Assembly (NCBI RefSeq): GCF_041146795.1
Contig: NC_135177.1
Coordinates: forward strand, 2,077,560-2,141,559
DNA length: 64,000 bases
DNA from: Maylandia zebra
Lineage: Eukaryota; Chordata; Actinopteri; Cichliformes; Cichlidae
Reading direction: 5' to 3'
Numbering within the stretch: the first letter of the stretch is position 1; each line of letters opens with the position of its first letter. Below, piece by piece: positions 19,801 through 30,627 of this stretch. The position numbers were made by a program, and so were the translations under genes. The notes under the pieces are model-generated. The model was not told the origin of the DNA, did no database searches, and was given only the letters and a program-made list of their open reading frames with translations.

Positions 19801-22800
19801 TTAACAATCGTCCCTTTGTTGCCAGGCTAAATCCCGTAAGCCCGATTTCAACCTCTGAGCAGAAGGAGTGTCCAGGTGGGCCAAAAAAGGGTCCCATATG
19901 CGATAGAAAAGGAAAGGTTTGTCCTTAAGTGCCGTAGAGAAGGCTTCCATTGGCATAATACATATCACAGACTGTAGCCACTGGTTGACAGATGGAGCCT
20001 TATCAGAAATCCACAGTACCATAATGCACTTTCGAGCGTAGTGCAGCAGTATGTGAAGGAGATCTTTGCTGCGAAAGCCGGCAGGTAGCTCATCATTTAG
20101 TCCTAACAAGCAAGTCCTTGGACCCAGATGCAGTCGGCAATTAAATATAGTACATAGCTTATCTATGAGTGATCTCCAAAACTGTAGAATAACAGGGCAG
20201 CTCCACAGACAATGAAAAAAGGAACCAACAGCAGACTGACATTTGTTACAAAGATTAGGCAAAGCTGGAAACATCATGTGTCTCTTCTCAGGTGTAATAT
20301 AAAGCCTATTTATAAGTTTAAACTGCCTTTCCCAAATAGAATTAGATGCCAAGGCTTTAAAAGGACGACAACACAACTCATCCCAAGTTTCAGCATCTAT
20401 AGCGCCTACGTCTGATTCCCATTGGCCCTTGATTTTGTTAGAGTCATCCATTCTAAGATCAGACAGAATGTTATAAATCTTTTTAGTGATACATTTTAGT
20501 TGGGTAGTTTTTACCATGAGTGATTCTATAGGAGAAAGACCAAACCCTCCATTAAAATCCTTCAATTTAGAAGTAATATAGTGCTTTACCTGAAAGTACT
20601 TCAAAAAATCCTTATTGGTCAGACCAAACTTGCTTTTCAGTTGATTAAAAGTAAGAAGAGAGTTCTCATGAACAAGATCACCCACTGTATTAATCCCTTT
20701 TTGAGACCAGTCCGCAAAACCAGCCCGAAGACCAGGTAAGAAGTCAGGGTTTTCATGAATAGGAGTAAGAAGGGAGAAACAATTAAAATATCCTTCCAGG
20801 CGCCTGACTTTGCGCCAAACAACGAGCATATTCTTTAGCACCATATTATCTTGTGTTAGAACTGTGGCTTTACCTGAGGAAATATATAGCAGGTTCCGCA
20901 ACGGATACCCTTTAAAGAAGTGGACTCAGCGCTGAGGTAAATGGAATCCGGATCGTCCATAAACCAGTCTGTAAGAAATTTAAACTGTGCAGCCAAGAGG
21001 TATTGTGGGAAGGAGGGAGCGGCAAGACCGCCTTTCTGAACCGGCAAACACAGAAAACTGTATCTCAGCCTAGGTCTTTTCTTACGCCATATAAAAGAAA
21101 TAATTGAACCATTTAATTTTGACAAAACCTTTTTGACAGAGCAAGCGGTAACATCTGGAATAAATACAAGAGGCGAGGGAGGATATTCATCTTGACCAGA
21201 TGAATACGACCTAAGAGAGACAGAGGGAGGCTGCACCACCTACCCAAATCGCGATTGATGGTCTGAATTAAAGGGGTGTAGTTCAGACTATACATTTCTT
21301 TTAGATTCGGTGAAATCTTTACCCCTAAATAAGTGAAACCGGAGGGAGACCAACGAAAAGGCTGAGAAATGTTTGGATCAACCTCATTTAGAACAGAGAG
21401 GGGCATAGCCTCACTTTTAGAAAAATTGATCTTGTAGCCTGAGAAGGAGCCGTATTGGGAAATTAACGCAACTAATCTAGGAATTTGAGTGAGCAGGATA
21501 TTTTAGAAAAATTAAGACGTCATCTGCATAAAGTGAAATCTTATGTTGAGAATTGTTCAAACAGAGTCCTTCAATAGCAGCATCCTTCCTAATGGCTGTG
21601 GCAAGGGGTTCCATAGCCAGGGCGAATAACAAAGGGCTCAGCGGACAGCCCTGTCGACTGCCATGTTCAATACTGAAATTGTCCGACCTATAACCATTGG
21701 TAATCACTGCCGAAAGAGGGGAAGTATAAAGGATCTGAATCCATTTAACGAAGTTGTCACCTAAACCAAATTCTTGAAGTGTGAAAAGAAGAAACGGCCA
21801 TTCCAGACGGTCAAAGGCCTTTTCAGCGTCAAGTGAGATGACTAGAGCCTCAGGGTTAAACAAAGATGAGTGCTGAATAATGTTAAGTAGGCGCCTCACG
21901 CTATGTGTGGAATACCGCCCCCGTATAAAACCAGTTTGATCATTCTTAACGATCGAAGGTAGTATTGGCTCAAGACGTACAGCCAGGACCTTAGCAAGTA
22001 TCTTCAAATCAAGATTTAAAACAGATATAGGCCTATAGGAGGCGCATTCTTCTGGAGGTTTCCCCTTCTTCAGAATTAGCGAAATATTAGCCTCCATTAA
22101 GGAGGGGGGGAGAGTGCCTGCCTCAAAAGAGGACAGAAGCATCTTATGCAGTGGGGAAGTCAGACTAAACTTACTAAATTTCTTAAAAAATTCCCCTGTG
22201 AACCCGTCTGGACCCGGGGCTTTGTTATTTGGAAGCATCTGAATAACTTTCAAAATTTCACTTTGCGTTATAGGCTTACATAAATCATCCCTTTGGATTT
22301 CAGTAACTTTAGGTAAATTTAGTCCTAAGAAGAAGTGATGCATACCTTGTTCCAATGTTGATTTAAACTGGGAGGTATATAACCGCTTATAAAAAGTTTT
22401 AAAAGTATCATTAATAATTACATTGTCATATTTAGGTAAACCAGATGAGTCTCTAACACATGGGATATTACAACCAGCACCCTTATTATGAAGAAGATTA
22501 GCCAGATAGCGGTTAGGTTTATTAGCAAACTCATATAACCTCTGCCTCATGAAGAAAAGAGATTTCTCAGCCTTTCTTGTCAATAGTGCCTCCAAAGCTG
22601 TTTTAACCACCTGAATTTCATTCCTTAATTGCTCTGATGGTGATTCATTATGTTTAGCCTGCAGTTTGTGCAAATCCAGTTCCAATTTCCGTTGTTCCAT
22701 CTGATTTTTCCGCTTCAGGCCTGCTGAATATGATATAATCAGTCCACGGGTGTAAGCCTTCAGGGTGTCCCAAAGCAGGCCTGGAGAAACTTCAGGGGTT

Positions 22801-23638
22801 GCATTGACCTTTAAAAAATGTTCAAGCTGATCATTTAAAAATATTTCGAATTTTGGGTCGTGAATCAAAAAATTGTTAAATCTCCAGGTATGAGACCGAG
22901 GGACAGGATTTAGATCACTTAGCTGAACAAAGACCGGCGCATGATCTGATATAATAATATCGCCTATTGTACATCCCAAAATGTTTCCCAGTGATCGTTT
23001 GGGGGTGAAAACGATCGATTCTACTACTTGTTCTATGAACACCCGGAAAAAAAAGTAAATTCTTTATCGTTAGGATGAAGAGTCCGCCAGGTATCAACCA
23101 GATCAAGTTCGTTACAAGTATCTAAAAGTGCTTTGGCCCTTGTAGACATTTGAATTTGTTTAGGAGGGGATCTGTCCTTAGTTGTAGAAAAATAACAATT
23201 AAAATCACCGGCTATCACAGAATTATCACAAACCCAATCAGAAAAGGAAGAGAAAGTATGAGCAATAAAGTCGTTAGACTGTACTGGTGGAAAGTAAATA
23301 TTCAGAAATGACACCGCCTGACCACCTAGGGTGCCCTTTAAGGAAACACATCTACCAGACTTATCACAAATTGTTTGGTCAACTGTCAGCAGTAGGTGTT
23401 TATGTATTAAAATGGCTACACCGCGACTCTTACTCGTAAAGGAGGAACTAAAAACTTGACCGACCCAATCACGTTTCAGTTTTAGATGCTCCTGAGGAGA
23501 CAGGTGAGTTTCTTGCAACAAGGCAACATGGACATTCTCCCTCTTAAGAAAACTCAATATTTTTTTCCGTTTAATAGGGTTATGTATACCTCCTACATTC
23601 CAGGAACAAACATTTAACACTGAATTATCACTTATCAT
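19801..23638 (-). pseudogene. L1 ORF2 (endonuclease and reverse transcriptase), frameshifted
   Basis: The endonuclease part (23638-23033) shows WNVGG, LLQETHL and AGDFNCYF; the SDHAPV catalytic motif falls in the next frame. The reverse transcriptase part (to about 21477) shows NNKAPGPDGF, YRPISVLN, SLDAEKAFDRLEW, GSRQGCPLSPLLFA and the catalytic LYADDVLIF. Frame changes near 23035, 21480, 21200 and 20880 break the gene. The C-terminal domain continues to a stop at 19801. The residues for catalysis are present, but the protein cannot be made in one piece. Confidence 0.85.
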
Positions 23639-24161
23639 ACAATATTTGAAATAAGCATGGAACCTCGCTCAGGTGACCAAAGCATAGCTGATATGTAGGG
23701 CTCCCAAACACTGCTCTACAACACCAGTGGCAAGTAAAATACACATAGAAAAACAAACGTCCTGCTTTGCTAACAATTAACAAAAAACTATTTACAAGAA
23801 ACAGAACCGTCAAGAAACCAGTGAGTATGGAGGTCAGACAAAGGTCTCCAACGCCCAGCAGGGGGCGCAAGCAAACTTTCCAACTTGGACATAGAAAGAT
23901 GCTGGACCAGAGTCTTTTCTTAATCAGTAACGTGAAACAGCTGCCCGCCCGCAGCTAAAACAAGGATTCGGATTATAAATGGCTAAATAAAATAGTCTAT
24001 ATGTATGGGGTTATTATCTCCGCGCAGACCCGAAAAGAAAAAAAGAAACCAAACAGAAAAAAAATAACAATAATAAAAAATAAATAAATAAATAAAAAAG
24101 TAAAAAGAAAGGAGGAGACGAGGGATTGGCGAATGCCTCACGTATGGGACAGGAGCACAGA

Positions 24162-25055
24162 TCAACAGTCCGCTGGAGCCACTGAGGATGAGCGCGGTCC
24201 CGCCCCTTGAGGCACGTTATCCAGGTAAGCTGAGGCTGCTTCTGGAGTTCTAAAAGATTTCTCCTGGCCATCGATCTTGATCCTAAGGACAGCCGGGTAC
24301 ATCATGGCGAAGGGGACACCCATCTCCCTGAGGCGTTGTTTGACGTGGTAGAATCCCTGGCGTTTCTTCAGAACAGCGGCGGAGAAGTCCTCGAATATCA
24401 TAATAGGAATGCTGTTATGAAATAAGGACTGCTTCCTCGTAGCCATTTGCATGATCCGTGCTTTATCCTGGAAGTTGTGGAGCTTTATGATGACCGCGCG
24501 GGGCCGCTGGGCACTGGAAGGGAGGCGTGCAAGCACCCGGTGGCAGCGATCGATTTTAACAGCGCCGCCCTTGAAACTCACAGCCACCAACTCCGGTAAC
24601 CACGTTTTGAAAAAAGACACAGGGTTGGTACCTTCACTGCCTTCGGGTAGCCCAATAACACGTATGTTACACCGTCGGCTCCTGTTCTCCAAGCCATCAA
24701 TCTTATCCAAAGCGGCCTCCAGCTTAAGCTCCACTTCAGAAATCTTGGCGCCATATCCCACTGTAACATCTTCCTGCGTTGATATACGCACCTCTGCCTC
24801 CTTCATTTTAACATCCAATGCAGAGATGTTAGCTGCGCATGTTTCCAGTCTTTTCAGAACCGGATCAATCTTCTTCTCAAAGGAGGCCTCCACAGCCTTC
24901 TGCAGCTGCGCCGATACCATCTCCACCAATTTGTCGACGTCCATTTGGCCGAGAAGTGGGGACGACTGGGCCTCCGCCATAACCGCTACAGCATGATCGC
25001 TGAGCGGAGGGTGATTTTCTCCGGATTTGCCCGGTTTCGACCTGAGGTTGAGCAT
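24162..25055 (-). CDS. L1 ORF1 protein, intact frame
   Basis: An open frame of 297 codons encodes a coiled coil (about residues 60 to 130, with heptad-like KLEAALDKIDGLE) followed by an RNA-recognition domain marked by NRSRRCNIRVIGLPEG and a C-terminal domain with ARIMQMATRKQ. This is the RNA-binding chaperone of L1 particles. The first ATG may lie upstream of the true start; a second Met at MAEAQSSPLLGQ (near 24980) is equally plausible. It is the only undamaged gene of this element. Confidence 0.8.
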   Translation of the reverse strand: MLNLRSKPGKSGENHPPLSDHAVAVMAEAQSSPLLGQMDVDKLVEMVSAQLQKAVEASFEKKIDPVLKRLETCAANISALDVKMKEAEVRISTQEDVTVGYGAKISEVELKLEAALDKIDGLENRSRRCNIRVIGLPEGSEGTNPVSFFKTWLPELVAVSFKGGAVKIDRCHRVLARLPSSAQRPRAVIIKLHNFQDKARIMQMATRKQSLFHNSIPIMIFEDFSAAVLKKRQGFYHVKQRLREMGVPFAMMYPAVLRIKIDGQEKSFRTPEAASAYLDNVPQGAGPRSSSVAPADC

Positions 25056-25111
25056 AAAAGTGGTATCGTGCCATCTCTACTTTTCACTAGAGATGGCACG
25101 ATACCACTTTT
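25056..25111. repeat. Palindrome formed by two hAT ends around an 8-bp spacer
   Basis: Two exact 24-bp complementary arms, each a hAT terminal sequence ending in TAGAGATGG, face each other across CTTTTCAC. The same CTTTTCAC follows the far end of the hAT element at 26491-26498. Confidence 0.85.
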
Positions 25112-26490
25112 TTATGTCCGATACTGATATCATAAATTTGGATATCTGCCGATACCGATATGAATCCGATATAGTGTTTTTTAATCAACAAAACTGTTTT
25201 TTTAAATATCTTGCTGCATTTTGTATAAGTTCATACTCAAGTTTAAAACAACAACTACACTAAAGCTATTCTGTTATACCTGTATGCAAAAAAAAATATT
25301 TCATAGTTCAGCAATACTGATCAATCTAATAAACTTAAACCTACACCATCCTCCCTATTCTGGTATTTTAAAGAGTACTTAGCGTAAATATTAAGCAACC
25401 TAACTAATAGGGTTCCAACTCCCAGCAACAACAATAAATAAATAAATAAAAAATTATTTATTTATAAATTATTTATAAATAAAAAATCACGCTCCTCATG
25501 ATGCTTAATCGATGTAATCAACCTTAATTTGATGCAGTGTGAAAAACAATGCACAGAAATCAATTATTTTTCAAGAAATATTAAATAGATTCAACATCTT
25601 TCTTCAACAGAATTGCAGACTGCACAGATGGTACCTTCCCAAAGGAAAAAGTACTATAGCTTACTAGGGTATATATATTAGACTTAATAGTTACTATATA
25701 CAGTAATGGACTTCTATACATTTTACATCAGATTAAAACTTTGGTGTAAGATTCAGATAATTATTTATTAAAAGCTCGACATTTTAAATGAGAATAAGAA
25801 AGAAAAGTATGTCTTTGTGCCCCCTTTTCCCTGTTAATGCCCTATCGGCCCCCCTGGCTAAACTTTGCTAGATCCGCCCCTGCACAGTTACAGCCGTCAG
25901 CTGCGTAGAAAAGGATCCTGGTGTAGAAAGTAATATTAAATACATTCTAACAACAGCTGATCAAGCTTAAACGTGCTGCTGTTGTTCAGCCGCTGGTTTC
26001 CTCTTTCTGGTGCAAAGTGGGCCAAAAACAAACAAGAGAGACGGACTCCCGACAGAAAAGCCGATCAGCTGATCATTAAGCAGTTTCATGATTGAAGTAG
26101 CAGCAAGAAGAGGCAGTCGCTCCATATATCGGTTGTTAAGCTTAACGCTGGAATGCTTTACAAACATTCAGAGATGGACTTACACACTTGCTTTACTTCT
26201 CTCTGTGATAACTTTGTTGGAGATGAAATGTCGGTTTGGTGGCGAAGCTCCAAATGCTATCCAGACCACCGACAGGTCCCGCATGCCACAGCCGCTCTAT
26301 CACGTGATGCATACTGCTCCGACTGCTAACGTTCTGAGGTGAGTTACGGCGCGTTGCAAGTTTTGTGAGGTGCTTTCGAGATATTTAATGGATCGGATTA
26401 CATTTTTTATTTTTCTCCGATATCCGATCCAGTAATTTAGGTCAGTATCGGACCGATACAGATACGTAATATCGGATTGGTCCATCTCTA
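25088..26490. mobile_element. Non-autonomous hAT element
   Basis: The ends are TAGAGATGGCACGATACC and ...GGATTGGTCCATCTCTA, and a perfect 8-bp duplication CTTTTCAC flanks the element. Repeated 'ccgatac' and 'atccgata' sub-terminal motifs occur at both ends. No transposase is visible. A block near 25745-26101 is shared with a different hAT at 45265-47060. Confidence 0.85.
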
Positions 26491-26786
26491 CTTTTCACAC
26501 AGCTGAATAAACGTCAAGCTGAAAACTGATTAAACAGAAGTGTGAGATGGTCGAGAATTTACTCCAGTGTCGTGTTATATTTTAGATAGCAAGAAGCAGA
26601 TGGCTGAGTTTATTAAACTCCACCAGGACAAACTGCAAAGGTCATTAAACGTTTAATAAACTATCATCTTGTCTTCATTTTTAGTTAGCACATACCTTAA
26701 ACACTTAAAGCTGTAAGCTAATGATAGTTATATAAGAGCAGACGCTGCTGGTGCAATACGTTTTACGTCCAATGGATGATGATCTG

Positions 26787-26838
26787 ATTAGTCGACTAAT
26801 CGCAAAATTAATCGTTGACTAATCGACTATCAGAATAA
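26787..26838. repeat. Palindromic hAT-end-like fragment
   Basis: GATTAGTCGACTAATC is a perfect palindrome, followed by a second partial copy (cgttgactaatcgac). This resembles the end of a different hAT family and abuts the Penelope fragment. Confidence 0.35.
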
Positions 26839-26839
26839 T

Positions 26840-28296
26840 TGTTTGTGCCAGTCGAAGGTGACACCTGGGTGAAAATCAAATCTCAGGACATACCACAATT
26901 CACGGATCACATTAACTCGGTGGACCGACACATCAAATTCACCAGCGAGGATATGAAAAGTGGCAGGTTAGCCTTCTTTGAGTGTGAGATTTCCATCAGT
27001 AATGGGGGACATCTAAAAGCTGATGTGTACCAGAAACCTACGCATACAGATCAGTATCTAAGGTTTGACTCTCATCATCCACTGGAACACAAACTGAGTG
27101 TCATTAGGATGCTACACCACAGAGCGAACACCATCCCCACTGACCCAGCAGCCAGGGAAGCAGAAAAACAGCACATCAGGAATAGGGATGGGTACCGGTA
27201 TCCGGTGCCATTGTGGCCATATGCTTTTTTTTTTTTTTTTTTTTTTTTTTTTCTTTTCCTGAATTGTCATACACTTTGGATTCTAGCCAATTATTTAACT
27301 TTAGCAAGGATAGTAGGCGGGTCCAGGTACGTACGTTCTTTTAGAGCAGAGCTACAGATTAAAAATGCTCAAGGCGAAGCGGTCAAAGTCTGGCTGTACT
27401 TCACAGCAAAATATGCAAACTCAGCCGCAACAAGTGCTTTAAGCTGATACTGTGATACTGTCAAAGGAGGTAACACCTCAAATCTGATGAAACACCTGGC
27501 GACGCATAGCGTTTTTTTTTTGGTTTTTTTTGTTTTTTTTTAAAGCCGAGAAATGCACCGTATTTGATAGCTTACTGCGAAACCTCACGCAGTGCACATC
27601 TACTGCGGGTGTGGTACCTGTTGTCGGACCCAGAGTTAGCAACATCCCTCAAGAACCCAAAGAGGAGAGTCCTGGCCCCTAGCCCTGCCAGTGTAGCAGA
27701 AATGATGAGGATGATGATGCAGCAGCAGCCGTTCTTCTCTGCGTGAGTAGCTTAATGTTGTTCGTGTGTAATTTACGTTGAGTAGGCTAACCACGTTATT
27801 ACATTAATGCATGTAAGGTGAACTAGCAAACACCGTCGTAGTTACATGCAGCTGTGTTCTTGTTTGATGGCAGATACTCCCTTCACCCTGGCCAAAAAGG
27901 CTAAAATGACCAAAGAAAAAGTGGAAAACAGTTAAACATGAGAGGTTTTGGACAAGGTTTATGGTTTTGTTTTGTTTTTTTTCCACTGTTTAAGCACTGC
28001 TTCCATCCAAGAGTGATACCATATATGCCCTATAGCTGCAGAAAAGGCTAACATTGTTATCTTTTTACAAAAAAACAGCTGAACATGAGAGGTTTTTGGA
28101 CCAATTTTGTGTTCTCCATTCTTTAAGCACCGGTTTGAGCACCATTTAAGCACCAGCACAGTTTCAAAAGTACCGATTTGGCACCGGTATCGGATAAAAC
28201 CTAAATGATACCCATCCCTAATCAAGAAGGCCCTGAGTAAATGTGGTTATCCCAGCTGGACTTTTGTCAAAGCTGGAGAAGAGCAAAAGAGAAAGA
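26840..28296 (+). mobile_element. Penelope-like element, reverse transcriptase fragment
   Basis: The frame encodes DTWVKIKSQ, then HINSVDRHIKFTSEDM, VYQKPTHTDQYL and FDSHHPLEHKLSVIR, and resumes after the hAT insertion with KALSKCGYPSWTFVKAGE. These are the palm and thumb segments of Penelope-type reverse transcriptases. The YVDD catalytic box that should precede TWVKI is replaced by VEGD, so the copy is inactive. The GIY-YIG endonuclease that would follow is absent. Confidence 0.85.
27183..28220 (+). mobile_element. hAT element remnant with BED finger, inside the Penelope fragment
   Basis: The ends TAGGGATGGGTACCGG and ...GATACCCATCCCTA are inverted, and an 8-bp duplication (ATCAGGAA / ATCAAGAA, one mismatch) flanks the element. 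Near 27380-27530 the plus strand encodes VWLYFTAKYANSAATS and, in a nearby frame, NTSNLMKHLATHS, the pattern of a BED zinc finger from a hAT transposase. T runs at 27224-27251 and 27510-27540 have expanded inside it. The rest of the transposase is lost. Confidence 0.85.
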
Positions 28297-28345
28297 TAAG
28301 ATAAGATAACCTTTATTAGTCCCACACGTGGGAAATTTGTTACCC
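28297..28345. repeat. Retroposon tail with AGATA repeat
   Basis: Read on the minus strand, 'ccacgtgtgggactaataaagg' followed by TTATC repeats resembles a LINE or SINE tail that ends in short tandem units. A related 'aataaaggttatct' tail occurs at 40262-40310. Confidence 0.45.
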
Positions 28346-28535
28346 TCAGTGATCCCGTATGTGTCAGTAGTATGGGAACAATTGAGACCCATTTTCTCTA
28401 AACTCTGTGGCTTTCAAACCACAAAACAGGTGAACTCGGGTGTCAGTCCACATACATGAGTGATGCAGTCATGCTGTAAAGTCCTGTTAATGTTTCTGTG
28501 GTTGCATCAGTAACTTTTTTCTTCTGTCCCTGTAG

Positions 28536-29746
28536 ACGTCCCACAGCAGCATATCTATGAGGAACAGGAGGTTCTCCCTGAGCAGCAGCTCTGTGACCAG
28601 GAGAGGAGCTCCAGTGTGGAGCAGAAGGACCCAGAACCTCCACAAATTAAAGAGGAACAGGAGGAACTGTGCAGCAGTCAGGAAGGAGAGCAGCTGGGAC
28701 TGAAGGAGGAGCCTGATACCTTTATGGTGACTGCTGCTGAGGAAGGAGAGCACAGTGAACCAGGAGGAGATGGGGAGCAGCTCCTCTGTGATGACTCTCC
28801 TCAAAGTGAAAGCACAGATGAAGAATCCAGCAAGTGTGAAGAGTCAGGGCTAAGCGAAACTGTGACCTCAGTGTCAAAGAAGAGACAGAAGCGAGACAGA
28901 AGTCACAATGATGTGGAGAGCCGGACTGTGTCTGATGTTTGCCAAAAATCCATCAAGAATCAGGCCCAAAGAAAGAAACCCCACATTGATGTGAAACCGT
29001 ATCCTTGTGATACATGTGGGAAAAGTTTCAGAGCTAGAAGTACATGGAAACATCACCTTGCAATTCACACTGGTGAGAGGCCATATCCCTGTGATACATG
29101 TGGGAAAAGTTTCAGTCGAAGCGGTACTCTGTATATTCACATGAGAACCCACACAGGTGAGAGGCCATATCCCTGTGATACGTGTGGGAAAAGTTTCAGT
29201 CGAAGCAGTAATTTGTATGATCACATGAGAATCCACACAGGTGAGAAGCCATATCCCTGTGATACATGTGGGAAATGTTTTACTCAAAGCAGTCGTTTGT
29301 ATATTCACAGGAGAACCCACACAGGTGAGAGGCCATATCCCTGTGATACGTGTGGGAAAAGTTTCAGTCGAAGCAGTAATTTGTATAATCACAGGAGAAC
29401 CCACACAGGTGAGAGGCCATATCCCTGTGATACATGTGGGAAAAGTTTCAGTCGAAGCAGTAATTTGTATATTCACAGGAGAACCCACACAGGTGAGAGG
29501 CCATATCCCTGTGATATATGTGGGAAAAGTTTCAGTCGAAGCAGTACTTTGTATATTCACATGAGAACCCACACAGGTGAGAGGCCATATCCCTGTGATA
29601 TATGTGGGAAAAGTTTCAGTCGAAGCAGCCATTTGTATATTCACAGGAGAACCCACACAGGTGAGAGGCCATATCCCTGTGAAACATGTGGGAAAAGTTT
29701 CAGTCGAAAAAGTATATTGATGCATCACAAGAAAACTCACAGGTGA
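28536..29746 (+). CDS. C2H2 zinc-finger gene, exon 3 with nine fingers
   Basis: A CCCTGTAG acceptor opens the frame in phase 1. An acidic leader comes first ([19 protein letters not shown], then [19 protein letters not shown]), then a basic stretch (KKRQKRDRS), then nine C2H2 fingers from about 29000 to the stop at 29744. Each finger unit is 28 residues with TGERPY or TGEKPY linkers. Fingers 2 to 8 are almost identical outside a few helix positions ([36 protein letters not shown] and others). Zinc ligands are complete in all nine. A nuclear, sequence-specific DNA-binding role is expected from the family; the target is unknown. Confidence 0.9.
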
Positions 29747-29831
29747 AAAGCCAGAGGCTCGTAAAATGTTTCAGTGTGAGTAGGAATTTGATAGACTGCA
29801 TGAGAACTCTCACAGGTTGTTGTTTTCCAGA

Positions 29832-29837
29832 AATAAA
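29832..29837 (+). promoter_or_regulatory. Polyadenylation signal of the zinc-finger gene
   Basis: An AATAAA lies 86 bp after the stop codon. It is the first such signal and a reasonable end for the transcript. Confidence 0.5.
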
Positions 29838-30074
29838 TGTCTTTTATGCTGTATTCCTGTTTGTGGTCAGTGTTTTATGTGAGACTTTGAAGTTGAAGCT
29901 GAGAATCCCTCTGGCCCTTTCTGCCTGCTTCAGTCTGTAATGGTCTGTTTAGAGCAGTTTTTTTTTTTTGTTTTTTTTTTTCTCATGCATTCATTTATTT
30001 TTTTGATTTTTATCCACTTGTTTTGGGGTTTCTTTTCAGCCTTTAGAGGTGATCCTAAAAATCTGTAACCTTAT

Positions 30075-30470
30075 GTACCATATATTTTGAAGTATAAGAC
30101 ACACTTAAAATCTTTTAATTTTCTTAAAAATCGACAGTGCGCTTTATAATCCAGTGCACCTTATGTATGAATTCTGTTTGTGCTTACTGACCTCAAACGG
30201 ATTTTATGTGGTATACGGTGCTCAAAAATCTGTCAAAAAATGTTTTAGTACGACTTTGGTAAGCTACGAAGCCGCACCGCTTGATGGATATTCGGATCAT
30301 TATGGCTACCGTAGTCAGGAGCCTCGCGGAGTAATCTGGGTCCTAAACTCCGCTTCAGGTCCCAAAGTCAAACGAACACTGCGCATCACTGAGAGTTACA
30401 AAATGTCTAAATTCTTTCATCTTTAATAAAATGATCAGTGTGGCTTCTCTACCAGGTGTAACAATTAAAT
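30075..30470. mobile_element. DNA transposon relic, unassigned
   Basis: The 'tttgaagtataagacacac ... cagtgcgctttataatccag' sequence resembles the end of a widespread fish DNA transposon, and the interior includes a 90-codon frame without known signature. A matching far end was not found. Confidence 0.35.
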
Positions 30471-30627
30471 TAGACTTCTGGCTTAGACGGTGTAGCTGTA
30501 AGCCACATGTTTCGGAGCTCTGCTGCATTTTTTTTTTTTTTTTTTTTTTTTTTTCAAATTCTGAAATTTCCTACTTCACACTTTTCTAAACTCTTATCCT
30601 GTTATACCCGAAGGAAGAGACAAGGTA

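Larger units (their letters stand above)
19617..25055 (-). mobile_element. Near full-length L1-type LINE
   Basis: Read on the minus strand it has ORF1, a spacer, ORF2 with endonuclease and reverse transcriptase, a short 3' region and a poly(A) of about 38 residues (the T run at 19617-19655). The 5' untranslated region is cut at about 25056, where a hAT inverted repeat begins. At 5.4 kb it is the longest retrotransposon in the window. No target duplication was found because the 5' flank has been altered. Confidence 0.85.

Noticed and set aside
28874..29740. Long minus-strand frame (288 codons) across the zinc fingers
   Set aside because: It is the reverse of the repeated finger codons, with a monotonous THR/ILE-rich pattern; the plus strand carries perfect C2H2 ligands.
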